64,000 bases of DNA from Anastrepha obliqua (taxonomy: Eukaryota; Arthropoda; Insecta; Diptera; Tephritidae). The translations under genes were made by a program, and so were the position numbers. Below the pieces are notes generated by a model. That model saw nothing but the letters and a program-made list of their open reading frames with translations. It was not told the origin of the DNA and made no database searches. Shown here in pieces: positions 22,813-37,900 of this stretch. The stretch is taken from assembly GCF_027943255.1 (NCBI RefSeq), contig NC_072893.1:30278001-30342000 (forward strand), written 5' to 3'. Position 1 is the stretch's first letter, and the number at the start of each line of letters is the position of its first letter.

Positions 22813-25800
22813 CTGTGAGAATATGCATAGTAGTTACTAAATATAAAATATATGACGAATTGATCTTACCTATTTTGCGGAATAATACTGTTCTCCTCGT
22901 CGCTTGATAAATGCGGATTGTGACCAATCGTTTGCCTTCTATCGCTTTCGTGTTCGGCGCGTTTATGACGCATCATTTCGCCGTTGAAATTGTATCGTGG
23001 TATGGACGGCGAGGATGCGGGGGATATGAGCTCGTGATCTGGATATGCGCTGCCAACGCTGGAGGCATTGCGCCGATGCGCTTGCATCGTGGGCAAAGGT
23101 GAAGATGCTGATATGTTATTGTTGCTATTGCCGCTGACGCTGTTGCCACTGCTGTTGCTGCCAGCTGTGCCTGGGCCCCCAGGTGTGCCATTGGCGCCTG
23201 TAGCATTGGCATTACTGAACATACCGTAGTCGCGGCCAGGTGATATGGGCTGCGGCGAGGGCGGTGTGCGATGATGTCCCGAAGAGAAGCCATCCGAATC
23301 AGCAGCGCTTCCGCTCAAATGCTGTGGGCGTGGCGTCGAGCCAGCATCCACATCTACATCATTATTGTTTTGGTTGCTTTGAGGATTTGTCGGTGTCGAA
23401 GCGTTTGGCGATATGTTGCATGGAGTCATGTTGTTGCCTGAGTTGGGAAACATTGGCAGTGGTGGTATTTGCATTGGGAAGTTACTGAGGTTCTTCATCA
23501 TCTTCAGCTCGTTTTCCAGGTTGTCAATGCTGTTGATGGAGTGGTGGTTGGCGGCAGTGTCTGTGCTGAACCGATTTGCTTCCGTGTCCACGTGATGGGC
23601 GCTCATGGGGCTGTCGGTGTTGATATTCGACTCATTTGCCACCTTCATATCATTATTTTCCGAGTCGATCATATTTCCAACGGAGTTCAACGCTGCTTCT
23701 ACGAGCATGCTTGCCGAAGTGGAGGCACTGCCTCCGCCGCTCAGTCTTGCATTGGCATTGTTGTAAAACGAACTCATGAATGATTGCGAATGCGCCAAAG
23801 AATTCATTTGCAGTTGCGCATCTTCGGTTTGATGACTTGGTGTGCTGTTGGCCCCAGTACCGCCCATGTTGTTCGCATTGGCATTGCCCGCGTTAGCGAC
23901 GTTCACAGCCGCTCCGATACTTCCACCCACGCCTGCACCGCCGCCGTTATGATGATATTGCTGCATTTGACCGCCGCTGCCATTATTGTTATTATTGTTG
24001 GACTCGACCACATCGAGGAATGAGGAGTTTTCATCTTCCTCGCCACGATTGTTATGATGCGCATGATTAGCACTAGCCGAATTCATCAAACGCGCCAAAA
24101 AGTCCCGATTGTGACCGATCAATTTGCTGGCATCGTCGACTGCATTCGGAGGCACCGCAAATGGCGGCAAACCCATATCATTTCCAACACCAACCCCGAC
24201 GCCACCACCGTTTCCGGTCATACTGCATGCGGCAGCTACAGCCGCAGCACCACCCATAGCAGCAGCAACGGCCGCGTCGGTGCCCACCCCACCGCCAATA
24301 CCCACACCACCACCCATGCCACAGCGATCCACTGAGGCGGCGCAATCACGCGTCAGATGATGATCATCGCCGCTAATCCATTTCTTGCTTCCTTTGCTCA
24401 CAACCAAATTCTGTCCCAAGGCGTTCATACTTGTATGATGGCGATAGCTGTTATTGTCATCGTGCGGCTCGCCGTGTCCACCGTCATGCGGATCGTCCTG
24501 CCCATTATCATCCTCATCATCATCCTCGTCGTCGTCGTCGTTCAGCATGCCGGCCACAGCGTGCCCACCCATCGCCATGGCATGATGTTGGCTGTTCAGC
24601 CCAGACATCATGTGCATTTTATTGGGATCCTCTGTAGCTGTCGCCGCTCCAGCACCAGCCATTGCCGATACAGCGGCAGCGGCGGCAACCACCTGTTGCA
24701 CTTGATGCTGAGCGGTGAGACGTTGTGCGGTCGTGGTCAAAAATGACTCAACCAGACTAAGCTGAGCATTGGCTTGTTTGCGGCGCACCTGCTCCATATG
24801 CTCATCTTCGTCCTCCTCCTCAGTACCGTCGACGCCGACGCCTACACCGACTCCTACTCCAGCAGCGCCGGCGCCCATTAAATTCATATTTGGCGCAGGT
24901 GGCTCTTTCTTTTTCTTACGTTTGCGACTACCCACCACCTTTTCACCGAATATGCTCGAGATCTTGGACGAGAGTAGCGAGAGATTGGGCTCGTTGCGAC
25001 ATAAGTCTTTGATCGATTTGCCAGATTTCTTGATAGCCTCGAAGATGTTGTCATCGGAGAATTCGGTGTCGCTTTGCATACTCGAACTTAGGCGCGAGTT
25101 TTGGTCTTCCAAGCTCTTGCGTCGCCGCCGTGGCGCTTGTTCTGCGTGTTAGAAAAAGGTGAGTAAAAAGGTTTACTAACAAGCGCAGACAGCGACTTAC
25201 CTAAGAAGTCCACTTTCATGCCACCCGAATACGCGTCGAAGGTGTATGCAACGCTACGTTCGATCTTCGGCATCTGTTCCTGTGTGTAGTTGTGCACTTT
25301 CTTATAATGGAATTGAAGACATTGCTTTGTGGTGAAAGCGGCATTACATTCCGGCTCCGAACATCTGCAAAATGGACATTCACAATATGAGAAAATATCC
25401 GTAAATAATGGCATAAGGACATGAGGTATCTTTTGGCATAAATGAATTTATTTATTAGTTAGTTCGAACTGAACGTCGAGACATACTTGAATGGCCTGAC
25501 GCCCGAATGTGTGAGCATATGAATTTTCAAGTTACTGCGATTCTGGAAGAGCTTCTGACATCGAGGACAGCTAACCACCGTCGAGTTACGACTGTGCACC
25601 TCCTTGGAGTGGCGCTGCAGTGCGGCACGTGATCCTAGAAGTTTTGAACATAATTTACACTGAAAATCTCGTAAAACTTCAGCCATATCTAAAATGAAAT
25701 TTATGAAGAAAATGAAATTTTGTGGTGGATTGTGGCGATTTTGAAAATAATAAAAGGAAAATGAGCAAAAATAATATACAAAAAGCGAAATGTTGTTAGG

Positions 25801-28800
25801 TTATGTAGGTATGCTGTAGCAGTGACTACCGGGGTTAGTATTTTTCCATAAGCAGCTACTATCCATCTAGGTAAATATGTTGTTGTTTTTTATGCAAAAT
25901 ACTACAATTAGAGGTTAGTAAGTTCACAAAGTGGTAGTGTATAAATACATAACTCGTTATATTATTCTATTTCATTAGTTTGATTGGCAATTAAAAGTAT
26001 TGGATGTTTACTGGTACTAAGTAGGTACACTTAGGGGATATACTTATACAGCAAATGACCTATCTGGAGGGTGCGACATGTCAAACGATGATTCGATCGA
26101 TAAAGGTCGAGGAGTTTTCTGCTGGGAGTGTCCAATTACGTTTCAGTTTAAGCTTCTTAATCGTAACAGGGCATTTTCAGGGAAGACATAGCAGTTAAGA
26201 GGAAGAAGTAGTCGATTAGCTGCTCGCTCGTGTAATGCCATTAAAAAAAATAAACATTTACTTGTATAACAAGGCGTTCGGCTCGAAATTAGTTGGAGAG
26301 TGCCTGACTTTCCTTTGGGTCGCAGCCGAATACTTCGCAGTCAAGCTGACAAGGTTCCGAGATCACAGCGGTATCACAGTCAAATGCATGGCAGATGAGC
26401 TAGATAGGCAGGATACTTGTGAAGAGGTTTATTTGTACCAAGAGAAGATCCTCAGATCTTCGTGATCTGCTCTTGAATAGATGGTCTTCGAGTCAGTCTA
26501 GCGTGTCTAGCTTCCAGGAATACAGAGTCTATAGAGAAGGTCGCTATTCGCATTAGTGGTGGGTGTTTTAACCGACACTTAAAAGAACTTCTAGTACTGT
26601 CTTTCCCCTGATAGCTCTATGGGGGATGATGAGCTGAAATCAACTCGATGTCTTCTCCTCAGTTGCCCTGCTTTCGTGAGGCTAATACTTAGGCATAATG
26701 GCTATGCATTATCAAGTCTGAATGATGAGTTTGGATATTTCTACCTAGGCTACTCATTAGCAAGTCTGAATGTGCAACTTAGATGTTTCCGCGTTAGCAA
26801 GCCCGCAATTCTTACTCACTAGAATTGTCGCTTAACTTTACGGTATAATACTAACCTATCCGCAAGCTAAACGTAGACATACACTCTCGAATCGAAAAAG
26901 CCATTCGGGATGTTGTACCCTGTGTGGTGAAACAAAAACCTGAGTTCCAGTTTAAAAGTTAGACTCTTCAAGTCGTACATTAGCTCTATCTGGAAAATCC
27001 CCACCGCTATAACTAGTCGCTTACAAGTTTTTGTCAACTGCTGTCTAAGGATTATATTCCGAATTTTTTTTGGCGAAAAATAACGACATCCAAGGAATTG
27101 CTCGAAAAGTAAGCAAGAAGCCGCTAGACATTTAGATTAGAAGGCATCCATTCGTGCGTTGGTGACATTTTACGCAAGGAAGACAGTAATATAGCCAAGA
27201 AGGCAATGGAATGGAATCCAATCACAGCGAAAAGAAGAGCGCCCGTCAGGCCAAGGGAAACTTGGAAAAGAACTGTGGACAGCGAGACGTCTCAGCTCAG
27301 GCTAAACTGGAAGCAGGTGAAGGCGCGATCCAGTGATCGGACGAGATGGCGCGTAGGTATTCTTGGTGCCCTATGTCCCGCTAAGATTCACGGAAACAAT
27401 GATGATGATCATCGCAAGTTGTGGTTTTCGAATTTGAAAGGGCCTTTGGACTATCAATTGCATCATAGATTTCAGTTTTGCTTAAACGTTTGGATTTGAA
27501 AAGGCTATTCGTGGGATGAGTATTGCGTTTGGCGATCTTTGATCACAACCTCTCCGATTTTTTGTGCCGATTCGCCACAGTAAACCAGAAGCCAAGAAAC
27601 AGCCAATTTGCGATGTCATCCACATCGATTACCGTGGAAATGGGCAAAGTTTTCGTGAAAGTTAACGCTCCGTTTGGCACCTGGGTCTTACCAGACCCTC
27701 TTTTTCGACTTTGAACGAGAATTTAACATATCTCTCTTATAGCTAACGACTTGAGCTTCCAGGTGGCTACCTAAAATTAAATTTTCTAACGATTTATGGT
27801 TTATATCCAAAAAGGGATCCTCGAACAGAACGAAAGTAGGCCAGACCCGGGTGCCTAACCAATGGTTTTAAAAAAGGTGTTCAACTGAGGTTTAAGCTCC
27901 TTACAACTATTTGCTGTTGCCATGTATGAAGCAATGGCTTGGTGATAAGCCATTTGGGTCGAATGAAGAGGCCGTCATTGAAATAGAGATCCTTTTAAGC
28001 GCTTTGGGAATTCTTATTTTTTTGTTGAGCATCGAAATATTAGAGATAGTTCGGATGAAGGGGATTTAGCTAAAAGGAGATTTAAAAAATAAAACTTAGT
28101 TTTGGACGAATTTCGACGAGATTCGGCAAAATCCAAAACAAGATTTTTGTGGGTGTAAAATAAGAGTAAATATGTGAGAAATTATCAGAATAATGTTTGT
28201 CCAATTTTTCAAACAAATGCCAAAATATAATGAAAGTTTGTTATGTTAAGCGAATGATGGAATGAATGTATTAGTACTGGCATACATACAACAATAAAAC
28301 TATGAAATACATACATACATACTTAAGGCTATACTCTGAGTGAGATTCGCTCTGCATTTGCTACTCACACTCGCTAACTCAAACTCACAAACTACAGGCG
28401 TTTGGCAAAGCGCTACATACGCACAGACACACAAACACAAACACACTGCTGCACATACGTATGTATTGGCATACATTTACATATACACAGGTGTACAGCA
28501 GTGGGGCCACAAGGTGACCGACCATACGTCTACCGCAAATTATGAATTGTGCTTCTTCTTACCACTGTGCATGCGCTTGATGTGGGCCTTGAGCTTTTGC
28601 GGTTGGCAAAATTTACGACCACAAAAATCGCAAAGTGGCCGCGCACGATTCGGATTGGCCGCACAGCCGTAGGTGCGATGCATTTCCAAGTAGTTGAGCC
28701 GCAGGAAGAATTTGTTGCAAAATTGGCATTGGTAAGCGCCTTTGCCTTCGTGTTTCTCTGCTGCATGTTTCATGATGTTGTCCTTGCCGAGCACCGCCTC

Positions 28801-28935
28801 GCCACACACTTTGCAATGGTATTTGCGTATGGTGAGACTCATTGAGGGATCGTGGAAAATGGAGCAGTGCGTGCGATAGTAGAGCGGATGGTCGAAGCGC
28901 AAATTGCAGCCGCCACAATCTGAAAGGAGAAGGTC

Positions 28936-28966
<31 letters not shown>

Positions 28967-31900
28967 GGGAGCGGAAGATCTAATTAAACTCATTGATATG
29001 ATTCAAATGAAATTACTCGTTTTCTCCGTGTGCTTTTTGCGCCACATCGTGTTGCAATCGTCGCTCCAATAAAGCAGTTCCATGCCATTCTTTACATCCC
29101 GACAGGTGACAAAGAACGCATGTCGTTCAATCGAGACCAGATTTACGTTGCGTTCATCGAAGGTGGGCGCTGGTCGTATGTAGCGCAACCAATTGGAAGT
29201 ATTGGGATTGTCACATGCTAGCAGTTCAGACTTCTCCGCACCTGCTTCGCAAATCTCGAAAATCCATTTCATATCACTACCTTCACGTACATCGCTACTC
29301 TGTACTGGTTGTCCAATTAGCGGACCGAGTTTCGTGAAGGCACGCACTTCGGTTCGCGCAAACACGCCTGTCACATTCGGCTCGACATTGTGTAGTTCGA
29401 ATTCGGCTGGCACCGATGCCTCGGCAAACGTTATCAAGGGTTTCGTTTCGAGCTCGGACATTTGTGATGTTTCGTCCATGTCCTCGTCATCGGGATCGTG
29501 ATCTTGCTTTGCTTGACGCTGTGCATCGTGTTTGAGTTTAGCCAAAGCTTCTAGATTCTTACGTTCAATCCATTCGGCCAGATCTACGGCATCGGTGATA
29601 GTACCGATTGCTGTGCGCAATGGACAAATTTTATAGTCGTGTGTGATTGAGCATTCGCGACACGATTGTTGCGAACGGAAGGCAATATCGTGTTCGTCCT
29701 CTTCTTCAACGAAATTTTGTTCGTTTTTCATTTCGCGCGCCAACGCTTCCTCGTCCATTTCCTCATCGTCATCATCGCCATCTGTATCACCATCGAGCTC
29801 ATCTTCTTCCTCGTCAGCAATGCTGGTACCCAAGCTGCTGAATGCACTGTTAACTGGCAGTGCTGAGACGTTTTTGGGGCCTCGCTTGCCTTTCACTCGC
29901 GCTCGGAAGTTGCTCGTCGACGCCGCAGATGGGGCATTGAGTGAGAGGGTTGGTGTTGCTGCTGCACTGTTGGCATCTACTACATCTCCGATAGCAGCAA
30001 CAGTAGCAGCAGTGGCGACAGCGACAGCAGTAGTTGCGCTTGCTGTACCTATGCCAGTATCCGCTTCTGCTTCATCATCCTCGTCTTCATCGCTGTTGTG
30101 CTGCTGTTCCATGTCCCCACCCTCGCCCGGCTTTTTCAGACACAATGCATTCTGATGTGGTGGAATTTTCGTTGCGGACTTCTCCTCCAATTCGCTTTTG
30201 ATCTTTTCTGCTATGCGGCAGTCCAACACTTCGGGCAGTGTGTCGTTTGTACTGCCACTGCCGCTGGTTGCACTCTTCATTTTTTGGTCTTGTTTCTTTG
30301 CTTTCGCGGAAAAATTCGAGAAGTCCTTCATTTTCGGGAAACCATTAAGTGCATCGCTGAATTGCACGCGCTTTTTGTATTTCCTGCGTGCTGGTGCTGG
30401 AGTTGCCTCATTGCTGTTCTCTGTTTGACTTTTGCCAAACTCCTTCACGCTGAGATTGGGCTCCAATTTGAAATTATTGGCGAAGCTCTTAGTAGGAGTT
30501 GTTGGCGCCGAGGGCGGTGGCAAACTGTGAAAAAGAGAAAAGTTATATTAAAGTTACTTAGTAGAATAGACATTTTTAAGAAGCATCTCAATCTCTACTA
30601 TCATTATTAACTTTATTTTATATTATATATTATAGGAGTGCGCAGAGTTGGTTAAAATGGCCTGAAGTGGGATAATTGGCAAAAAAGAAAAAATCTCTGC
30701 TGAGCTGCTTTAGCTGTGATGTTTTTAGACACCAACCATTGTGGGGTAAGTATAATACAAATTTCTGAGCATTTTCCTCTACATGTCTTTAATGTGGCGT
30801 ACCACTTCTTGCCACCGACCTTTTCAATGGGTTTCAGTATAATCCATATCTCTTTGATAACGGAAAAAGTACATCTAAATAGAATGCCTCTCAAATTAAT
30901 GTGAATAATGTCTCTGGGCGACTGATTGATGTCCTCGTAAGAACGAAAGCGCATGACCATTCAAGAGATGCGATGGAGTGGGAAAGATAAGAAGCCCATC
31001 GGATTATATGAAAGAGCACACATTTTAATTTGCGGTGGAAGAGAGATTTCGTCGCCAAGTAATTTTGTTCATACTTGTGGACGATAGGATCATTCTTTAA
31101 TGATATAAAAATCGTGTTTGGTGAAGTCAATCTTAAGATTGGTTGACAGGTAAGGCATCTTCGGTTTTACAGTCGATCGATTTCGGAGGGTTGTAAAAGA
31201 AAGTACCAAGATTTTAAAATCAGTTCAAGTTTCGCGGCGGATAACACTCGTGGTGTAGTTGGTTAAACTGAAAAGTTGTGGATAGTTTTTAATTTATTCA
31301 TGTTTGCGCTTTTCAAATCCTGTATTGGAGATGCCTTCTTTGCCACATTTGTGCCCTACGAAATTTGTGATTTTTTTAATTGAAAACAGTTCCATATGAG
31401 AAATACCTTCTGTATTATCTTTTTACCGGCGTTACCATTCACCAGCCCCATGAGGATGGGTGAATAAAGACATAAAAAAGTGAAGAAAGTATGCGAACTT
31501 AAAGGGGACATGGATTAGTTACATGGATAAATCTTTGGATATGAAGAAGCACACGCGAGATTAAGTAGCAGTCGTGACAGTCTCATGGTGAATGAAAGCC
31601 GAAGACGGTCAAGGTGAAGCAAAATCAGGACGAATGCTTTTGGAGATGCACAGAGCGTTATTCACATTAAATACAGTAAAGAAAAAACTACAGCATTTGG
31701 AATGGCAGAGTTCTCTTCTACCAGACAAGGCATCAGTGCTTTAGTACGCAGTCGTAGTGGCAAAATTACATGAGTTGGGCTATAAGTTGCCTCCTCATGA
31801 AGGCCCTGCGACTATTTTCAGTTGTCATACATGAAGAAATTATTCAGATCGAAGAGATTTGTGTCAGATGAAGATGTCATTGATGAAACTAAAGCCTATT

Positions 31901-34900
31901 AGGGTTGAAAAATGAAACGTGTTTTTACTAAACCTCTTTCTATGAAGAGTTGATCTTACTCAGTATCTCAAGCAGATGCAGAGGTATGAAATTCAATGAG
32001 CAGCACACAATATTTTGGTTCTTCTAATTCGAAAATGTATGCTGCAATTCAAGATTTCATCCCTAATACTGAGATTTTTGGTTTTCGTCGGGTCTCTTTA
32101 CCTGGGTGGGGAAAGATAATTGGGAAGAGGTTTAAAACTATAGTTTGAAAAGGGTTGCTACCTCTTTGAAAAGTCGAATTTAATATATTTTTAGTGAAGT
32201 TATATCAAATATTGTATTAAAATATGGGTGTCAAAGGGCTCGCTTCCCTGAGGACTTTCTTTTGAAGAGGGATGCCACCTGTTTTAAAAGTCGAATTTAA
32301 ATTATTTTTACGCAAGTTATATGAAATTTTAAAATAGGGCTGTCAAATGGTTTGCATCGACGAAGAGAAAGTTCGAAGTTATATTTTGAGGACGGTTGCC
32401 ACCTGTTTGAGAAGTCGAATTTAATTTATTTTTACACAAGTTAAATGAACTATTAAAATAGGGGTATCAAATAGTTTTTATCGACGAAGAGAAAGTTCGA
32501 AGTTAGATATTGAGGAGGGTTGCCACCCGTTTGAAATGTCAAATGGTTTGTATCGACGAAGAGAAAGTTCGAAGTTATATATTGAGGAGGGTTGCCACCT
32601 GTTTGAAAAGTCGAGATTCTGGTGGTGAGGTATCGGCTAAAGCCACCAGACTTCCTGGCAAAATTTTTGGCTTAATCAATAGCATTTCCTCCATCACAGA
32701 TGGCAAAGTTACTCGGTCGTCAGAGGCTCCTCCGTTTTAAACAGGGGCTACCACGTGAGGATAACAGTAAGGAGGGATAGGCTGCGTATTCGTATCACCA
32801 ACTCCATTTTCCCGCATTGGATGTTGTAATATGGCAAATAAAACCATGACAAAGTTGTGCTGTGCAAATTTTCGAAGAAAGGCAATAGGCCGCTCTCCCT
32901 CCATAAGAAAATACCTTGCGATAGTACCGGGACAAAGGCAAACGGAGCAGACGTGGGTTTTTGAGTCAAGTGCAACGTTCGCAATCTAATTGCTTATGGC
33001 ATAGCAATATACGCCCGGTATTCCTTTATCAGTTTCTTGTGTGAATTCTGGAATGAGGCCGATGCGTTCAGGTAGTAAGTTAGGTTAGGTTGAGCGGCTG
33101 CCTTCCGAATGGCCTGAATAGTCCTATTGTGATAACATGGGGTCTCGTCCTTTACTTTATTAATTTTGTTAATTTCAGCAACCCTATTTATGAGTCCTCT
33201 TCAGTGCTGTAAAAAGGCGCTTCCGAGCGTGGGAAGTCCAGGAGGTGTTTCTATTCTTCAGTATCTTGATAGCTTCGACAAAAGTCATTATGTGGTACCC
33301 CCAATCTATTTGCATGCCTTCCAATTAGTTATCCCTATTTGAGGCTTAGAAATGGAATACCCAGGAGGCAAAAATCAAAACATTTTCGACACCTGCTCTT
33401 CTCTGCTTTTCACCGAAGCTAAAAAGCTGCCGAAAAAGCCCGGGATATTTGCGACGTGTATGGAGATGGGGGCATAGGCGCGTCTACAGCACGAAAATGG
33501 TTTGCAAAGTTCAAAAATATCGACTTTCACGTCGATGACACTTCCGCGGCGGAAGGCCTTCTGAATTCGACGAAGAATGTCTCACATCACTTTTGAAGGA
33601 GAACGGCCACCAAACCAGTTGTAAATGGGCGGAAAAAATGAACTGCGATCATAAAACGATTCCCAATCACCCTCATTTAAAGGGATTTACTGAAAGATTG
33701 GGAGTCTGGGTGCCTTACGAGCTCAACGAAAGGATATCAGCATGTGTGTTTGGTGGGACTGGGAGGGCATTGTGTACTGGGAAATGATCGAAAAGAATGC
33801 CAGGGTCAACAAGGAGCTCTACATTGCCCAGCTGTAGCGCGTGAATGAGGCTATTGGACTGAAAATACCTGATCGACATGGTCAAACCATACTCCTTCAT
33901 GACAACGCCAGTGGGAAGTCCTTCAGCATTCGCCGTATTCTCCGGACCTGCATCTACCGAAGGTCGTTACCTTCGATAACAAAAAGGTCCTTAAAAACTG
34001 GCTCAACAACATCTTTAACACCAGACTAGGCGATTTTTGGCGGAACGGCATCAACAAATTGATCGAGAGGTGAGAAGAGGTTGTAAACGGCAACGGCGAA
34101 TATATGATTGATTGACTTATTAATATAATTATTGATTTTTGTTTAAATAAAAGTCTGCAACCTGGATCTGGCCCTTTCAGATGCACTTACGTATATCATA
34201 GAAGGTATATGTAGCTCTATTCTGCAACAAGAGCGAATCGCGAGTGAGACTTTATTTCTTTATCTATTTCGATCTTTATTTTCTTCACCTATTTCTTTAT
34301 CTGTATTTCCTTTTTTGTTGAAAAAGGCTTTAGTGGGCAAAGACACTCTCACTTCAAGTTTATCCAACAGTTGCAGGCTCCATCGTTGCGCCATTTCAGG
34401 AATTCTACTGGATGCTTGAATGCTTTCAATGTATGCCGTTGCAACGATACGCCAATGCCTGCATAATGACTTCGAATATCCATAACAAACCGTTATGGCT
34501 GCTCACTTGGTTGGTGTTCAAAATCAAAAAAAGAAAAAAAAGACTAAAAAAGCAAAAATTAAAAATAAAAAATAAAAGAAATGGGAATGAATAAGAGGAG
34601 ATGCACAAAAGCGACAACATAAAAGGCGATTCATGCGCGAATGGTTTGTGCGCGACAAAAGCATTGCCGCCACTTTGCCAACCGAATGCATAGATGCGTA
34701 CATACATATGCACAAGCACCGAGCATACACCGATGCAGGAATGTGTGCGAAATTCGTGCATGTACGGCATTATAAGATTCGATATGCCCGCGAAGTATAA
34801 AGTAATGCCGTGTGGCTGCGTGTGAGTGGTTGCAAAGTGTGCCTACACTCACATATTCGTATTGGTTCATGTGTGTGTGTGTGCTTGTATGTATGTACTT

Positions 34901-37900
34901 ATGTGCGTATGTGTAATCTCATGTGATTTTGAATGCGTGCTGATAGCGTGTTAGCGGAAGCGGAAATACAAAACACGAGGCAGCTAAATAACGAAACGAC
35001 ATAGAACCATAGGACGCATGTGTGTGTGTGTGTTTGTTGCATTGTTAGTGTGCATATGTGTGTATGTATAGCTCAGTCCGCAGTGTATTGCTTGTATGCG
35101 AATATGCGTTGCTTGGTGTGCACGAACAAAATGTGCGCTGACATACAAACATTTACGTTTCTTCAAAATTTGCCATGCAACGTCAGCGCTGGGCAAGAAG
35201 CGTTGGCTGGCAGTCGTCATAGGCATTGCGTGCGCACTTGCATGGCCCTACAGGGCGTACGAGCTCGTTAAGGCAACCAACTACATGCAGGCGTGCAACT
35301 ACAAGCACACACTTATAGCCGCTTAGCCTCAGTTTTGCACCCGCTCACACCCGACCACTCCAATTGTATGCATATGCAAGTGCATTCATGCACTCCTGTG
35401 CCCATGTGCGTTATCTACTCATACACTTATGAACACACACATATATAGACACTTAGTGCATACATATGCACCTGCAAGTTTGCTCTTTCGCATACGACTC
35501 TGCGGTAGCTGATTTTTGGCGAAAGGCAGAAATCGCAAAAAAAAAAAAAATGGTGGAAATTCAAATTCAAAAGTTGCATAAGCGTGTGCAATCTGCACAT
35601 TCCAACTTTTATGGTGCTCTACGGGCTTATCCAAGCACGACAACGGCATTCGAAAGCAAAAACAAAACAAAAAACGGAACGGCTTGTGTACAGTTGTGTT
35701 TGTGCTATGGGACCACCAGCATTGCACCGACAACAACAAGCGTGCGTACATAACTAACTGCGACTGCAATCGTCAGCTACCTGAAGTGGTGCAGCTCTTA
35801 ACCTCTGTCTCGACCCCTGGCCCCTCTTTGCGTTCGCTATATTCCACAAAGTCATGACAGCGCCCTCAACAATTGTTGAAGCCAGTTGGCATTGCCGCCG
35901 TGCAGTAACAAATTTTACGGCTGCTAACTTGGATAGGCGTTTAGCTTGGCCCGAGACAACTTTGTTAGTATTTGCAATGTAGCCAAAGCGAAGAATTGAG
36001 ATACTTTTTAGGTTTAGGGATACAATCCTCTAGATTCGAGGTTGGGCGAAGCATATATGGAATCACATATCAAGCCTATAAATGTGAAGCAGTAGGTTAG
36101 GTTAGGTTATATATCTATATAATTGGCGCGTACACCCGTTTTGGTTGTTTGGCCGAGCTCCTCCTCTTATTTGTGGTGTGCGTCTTGATGTTGTTCCACA
36201 AAATGGAGGGACCTACAGTGTCAAGGCGACTCCGAATGGCAGATATTTTTATGAGGAGCTTTTTCATGGCTTTTTAAATGGCTGCCCTAGCTAGGGGCCC
36301 ACTTGGGCAAAAACTTAAAATTTGTTAGTTGTGATACCTTACAGGGGGAGTGAAGGGAAAAGGTGAAGGGAAGTTACCAGATAGCTGGAAGAAAAGGAAG
36401 AAGGGGCTTTGGATTAAAGGATGACGACTAACAGTGGCGATTTACATCTGTATTAACAGCTTCCAGCTACTAGTGAATTTCACCAAATGTGTGATATTAA
36501 AACAAGCAATACCCACAGGTGTAGCGAAAAAGTGTGAGCCGAGATGTCTAAGCCTTTGCCCGATGAAAGCAGGGCAGCAGAGAAGAAAGTTCTGAGATGA
36601 TTTCACCTCGTCATCAAGACAGCTTCTGCAGAAAGGCAGTCCAAGCTCACCGCACGGACACCTAACGTACAATGTCCGGTGCGGATACCTACCAAATTCG
36701 AGACCTGCGGCTTTGTTAGCCTTAGAAGTTCCCTCGAGCGCCCCCGATTTACCCGTGGACAAAAGGATCTCTCGACTTTGCTCGTTTGCGCACTAGCCCA
36801 GCGCTCGCTGAGTTGACGCGAGGCCCATCTTTTCAGTAAAAATCCTCTGTGATGAAACCGTCTCGAGAGTCCCCTGTCTAGCCAGCTCATCGTCTCATTG
36901 AAGCAGTAAAGGACGTTCATTTGGAAATTCACGTTCACACTATTAATAATGCCAGCCCTGAAATTTTAATGAGGATCTCTCTTGCCAAAAAGTGGCACTT
37001 TGTACTAAGTAAGTAATTGGAAAGAGAAGTCCTCTCCACCGACGAACAAAACCCACGTTTTATAAGTGTCTCTTCATGTCCGTCCTAATGTATGGTGCAC
37101 GAATACGTCTCACACATCAAAATGTTCTGAGGGCATTTCTGGAAAAATATGCGAATCGTTCCTATGGGAAATACAGATGGCACCTGACAACACAAGAAAT
37201 TCCCAAGTTCAGAAATATAAATAGCAACCCTCGTACATTCGAATATGGCAAGCATTAAACGACATGATATCATACCTTTTGAAGTTAAAAAGGTTTTAAA
37301 TTGAATAGTTTGCAATTTAACTGAAAGATTGGTCCAAATTTTCAGATGGCGCCTGGCAACACTAAACGCGTCCAAATCCAGAAATATAAGTATATTGGCG
37401 CGTACATCTTTAACTGAATATGTGGCCGAACTTCTGCTTAAATTTGTGATTCGGAGATTTGGAGGTTTGTCATTGCTTGGCTAATTTGGTGTTTTATGTC
37501 CGGCCACCGTAGCTGAATGGGTTGGTGCCATTCGGGAGTATGTAGGTTCCGCTGGCTAGATCATGCCGTCCGAATGTACATACACAGAAGTTTCAGCATT
37601 GGAAGTATTTGATGCGGTATCTGCTGGTGGTAGCAGAGGAAAGAGGCGCTGTTGGAAAGATGAAGTGGAAAAAGACTTGGCCTCACTTTGTGTGCCTAGT
37701 TGGCTTCGTTCGCATAGAGGAAAGTAGCAAAAACTCGCAAATTTTCGAAAATTACCAGAGTAGGTAAATAAGCCTCTGAAAATAGAACAGATGATGTTGC
37801 TATCCCGAATGCAATGTTTTTTTTAAAGACACATCTTTCAAAAGAACCCGGCCTAAAATGCCGATTTCTTTCTAACCCGGATTCTTAGCGAACTTGATTG

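Noticed and set aside
22302..25152. Many plus-strand ORFs of 60-130 codons
   Set aside because: All are shadows of PRDM exons 6 and 7 on the opposite strand.
29643..30155. 170-codon plus-strand ORF, Ser-rich
   Set aside because: It is the antisense of PRDM exon 2; serine runs are the complement of acidic-codon repeats.
32150..32625. CRISPR-like array
   Set aside because: Unit similarity runs through the whole ~120 bp, without unique spacers between short repeats, and the genome is eukaryotic; it is a minisatellite.
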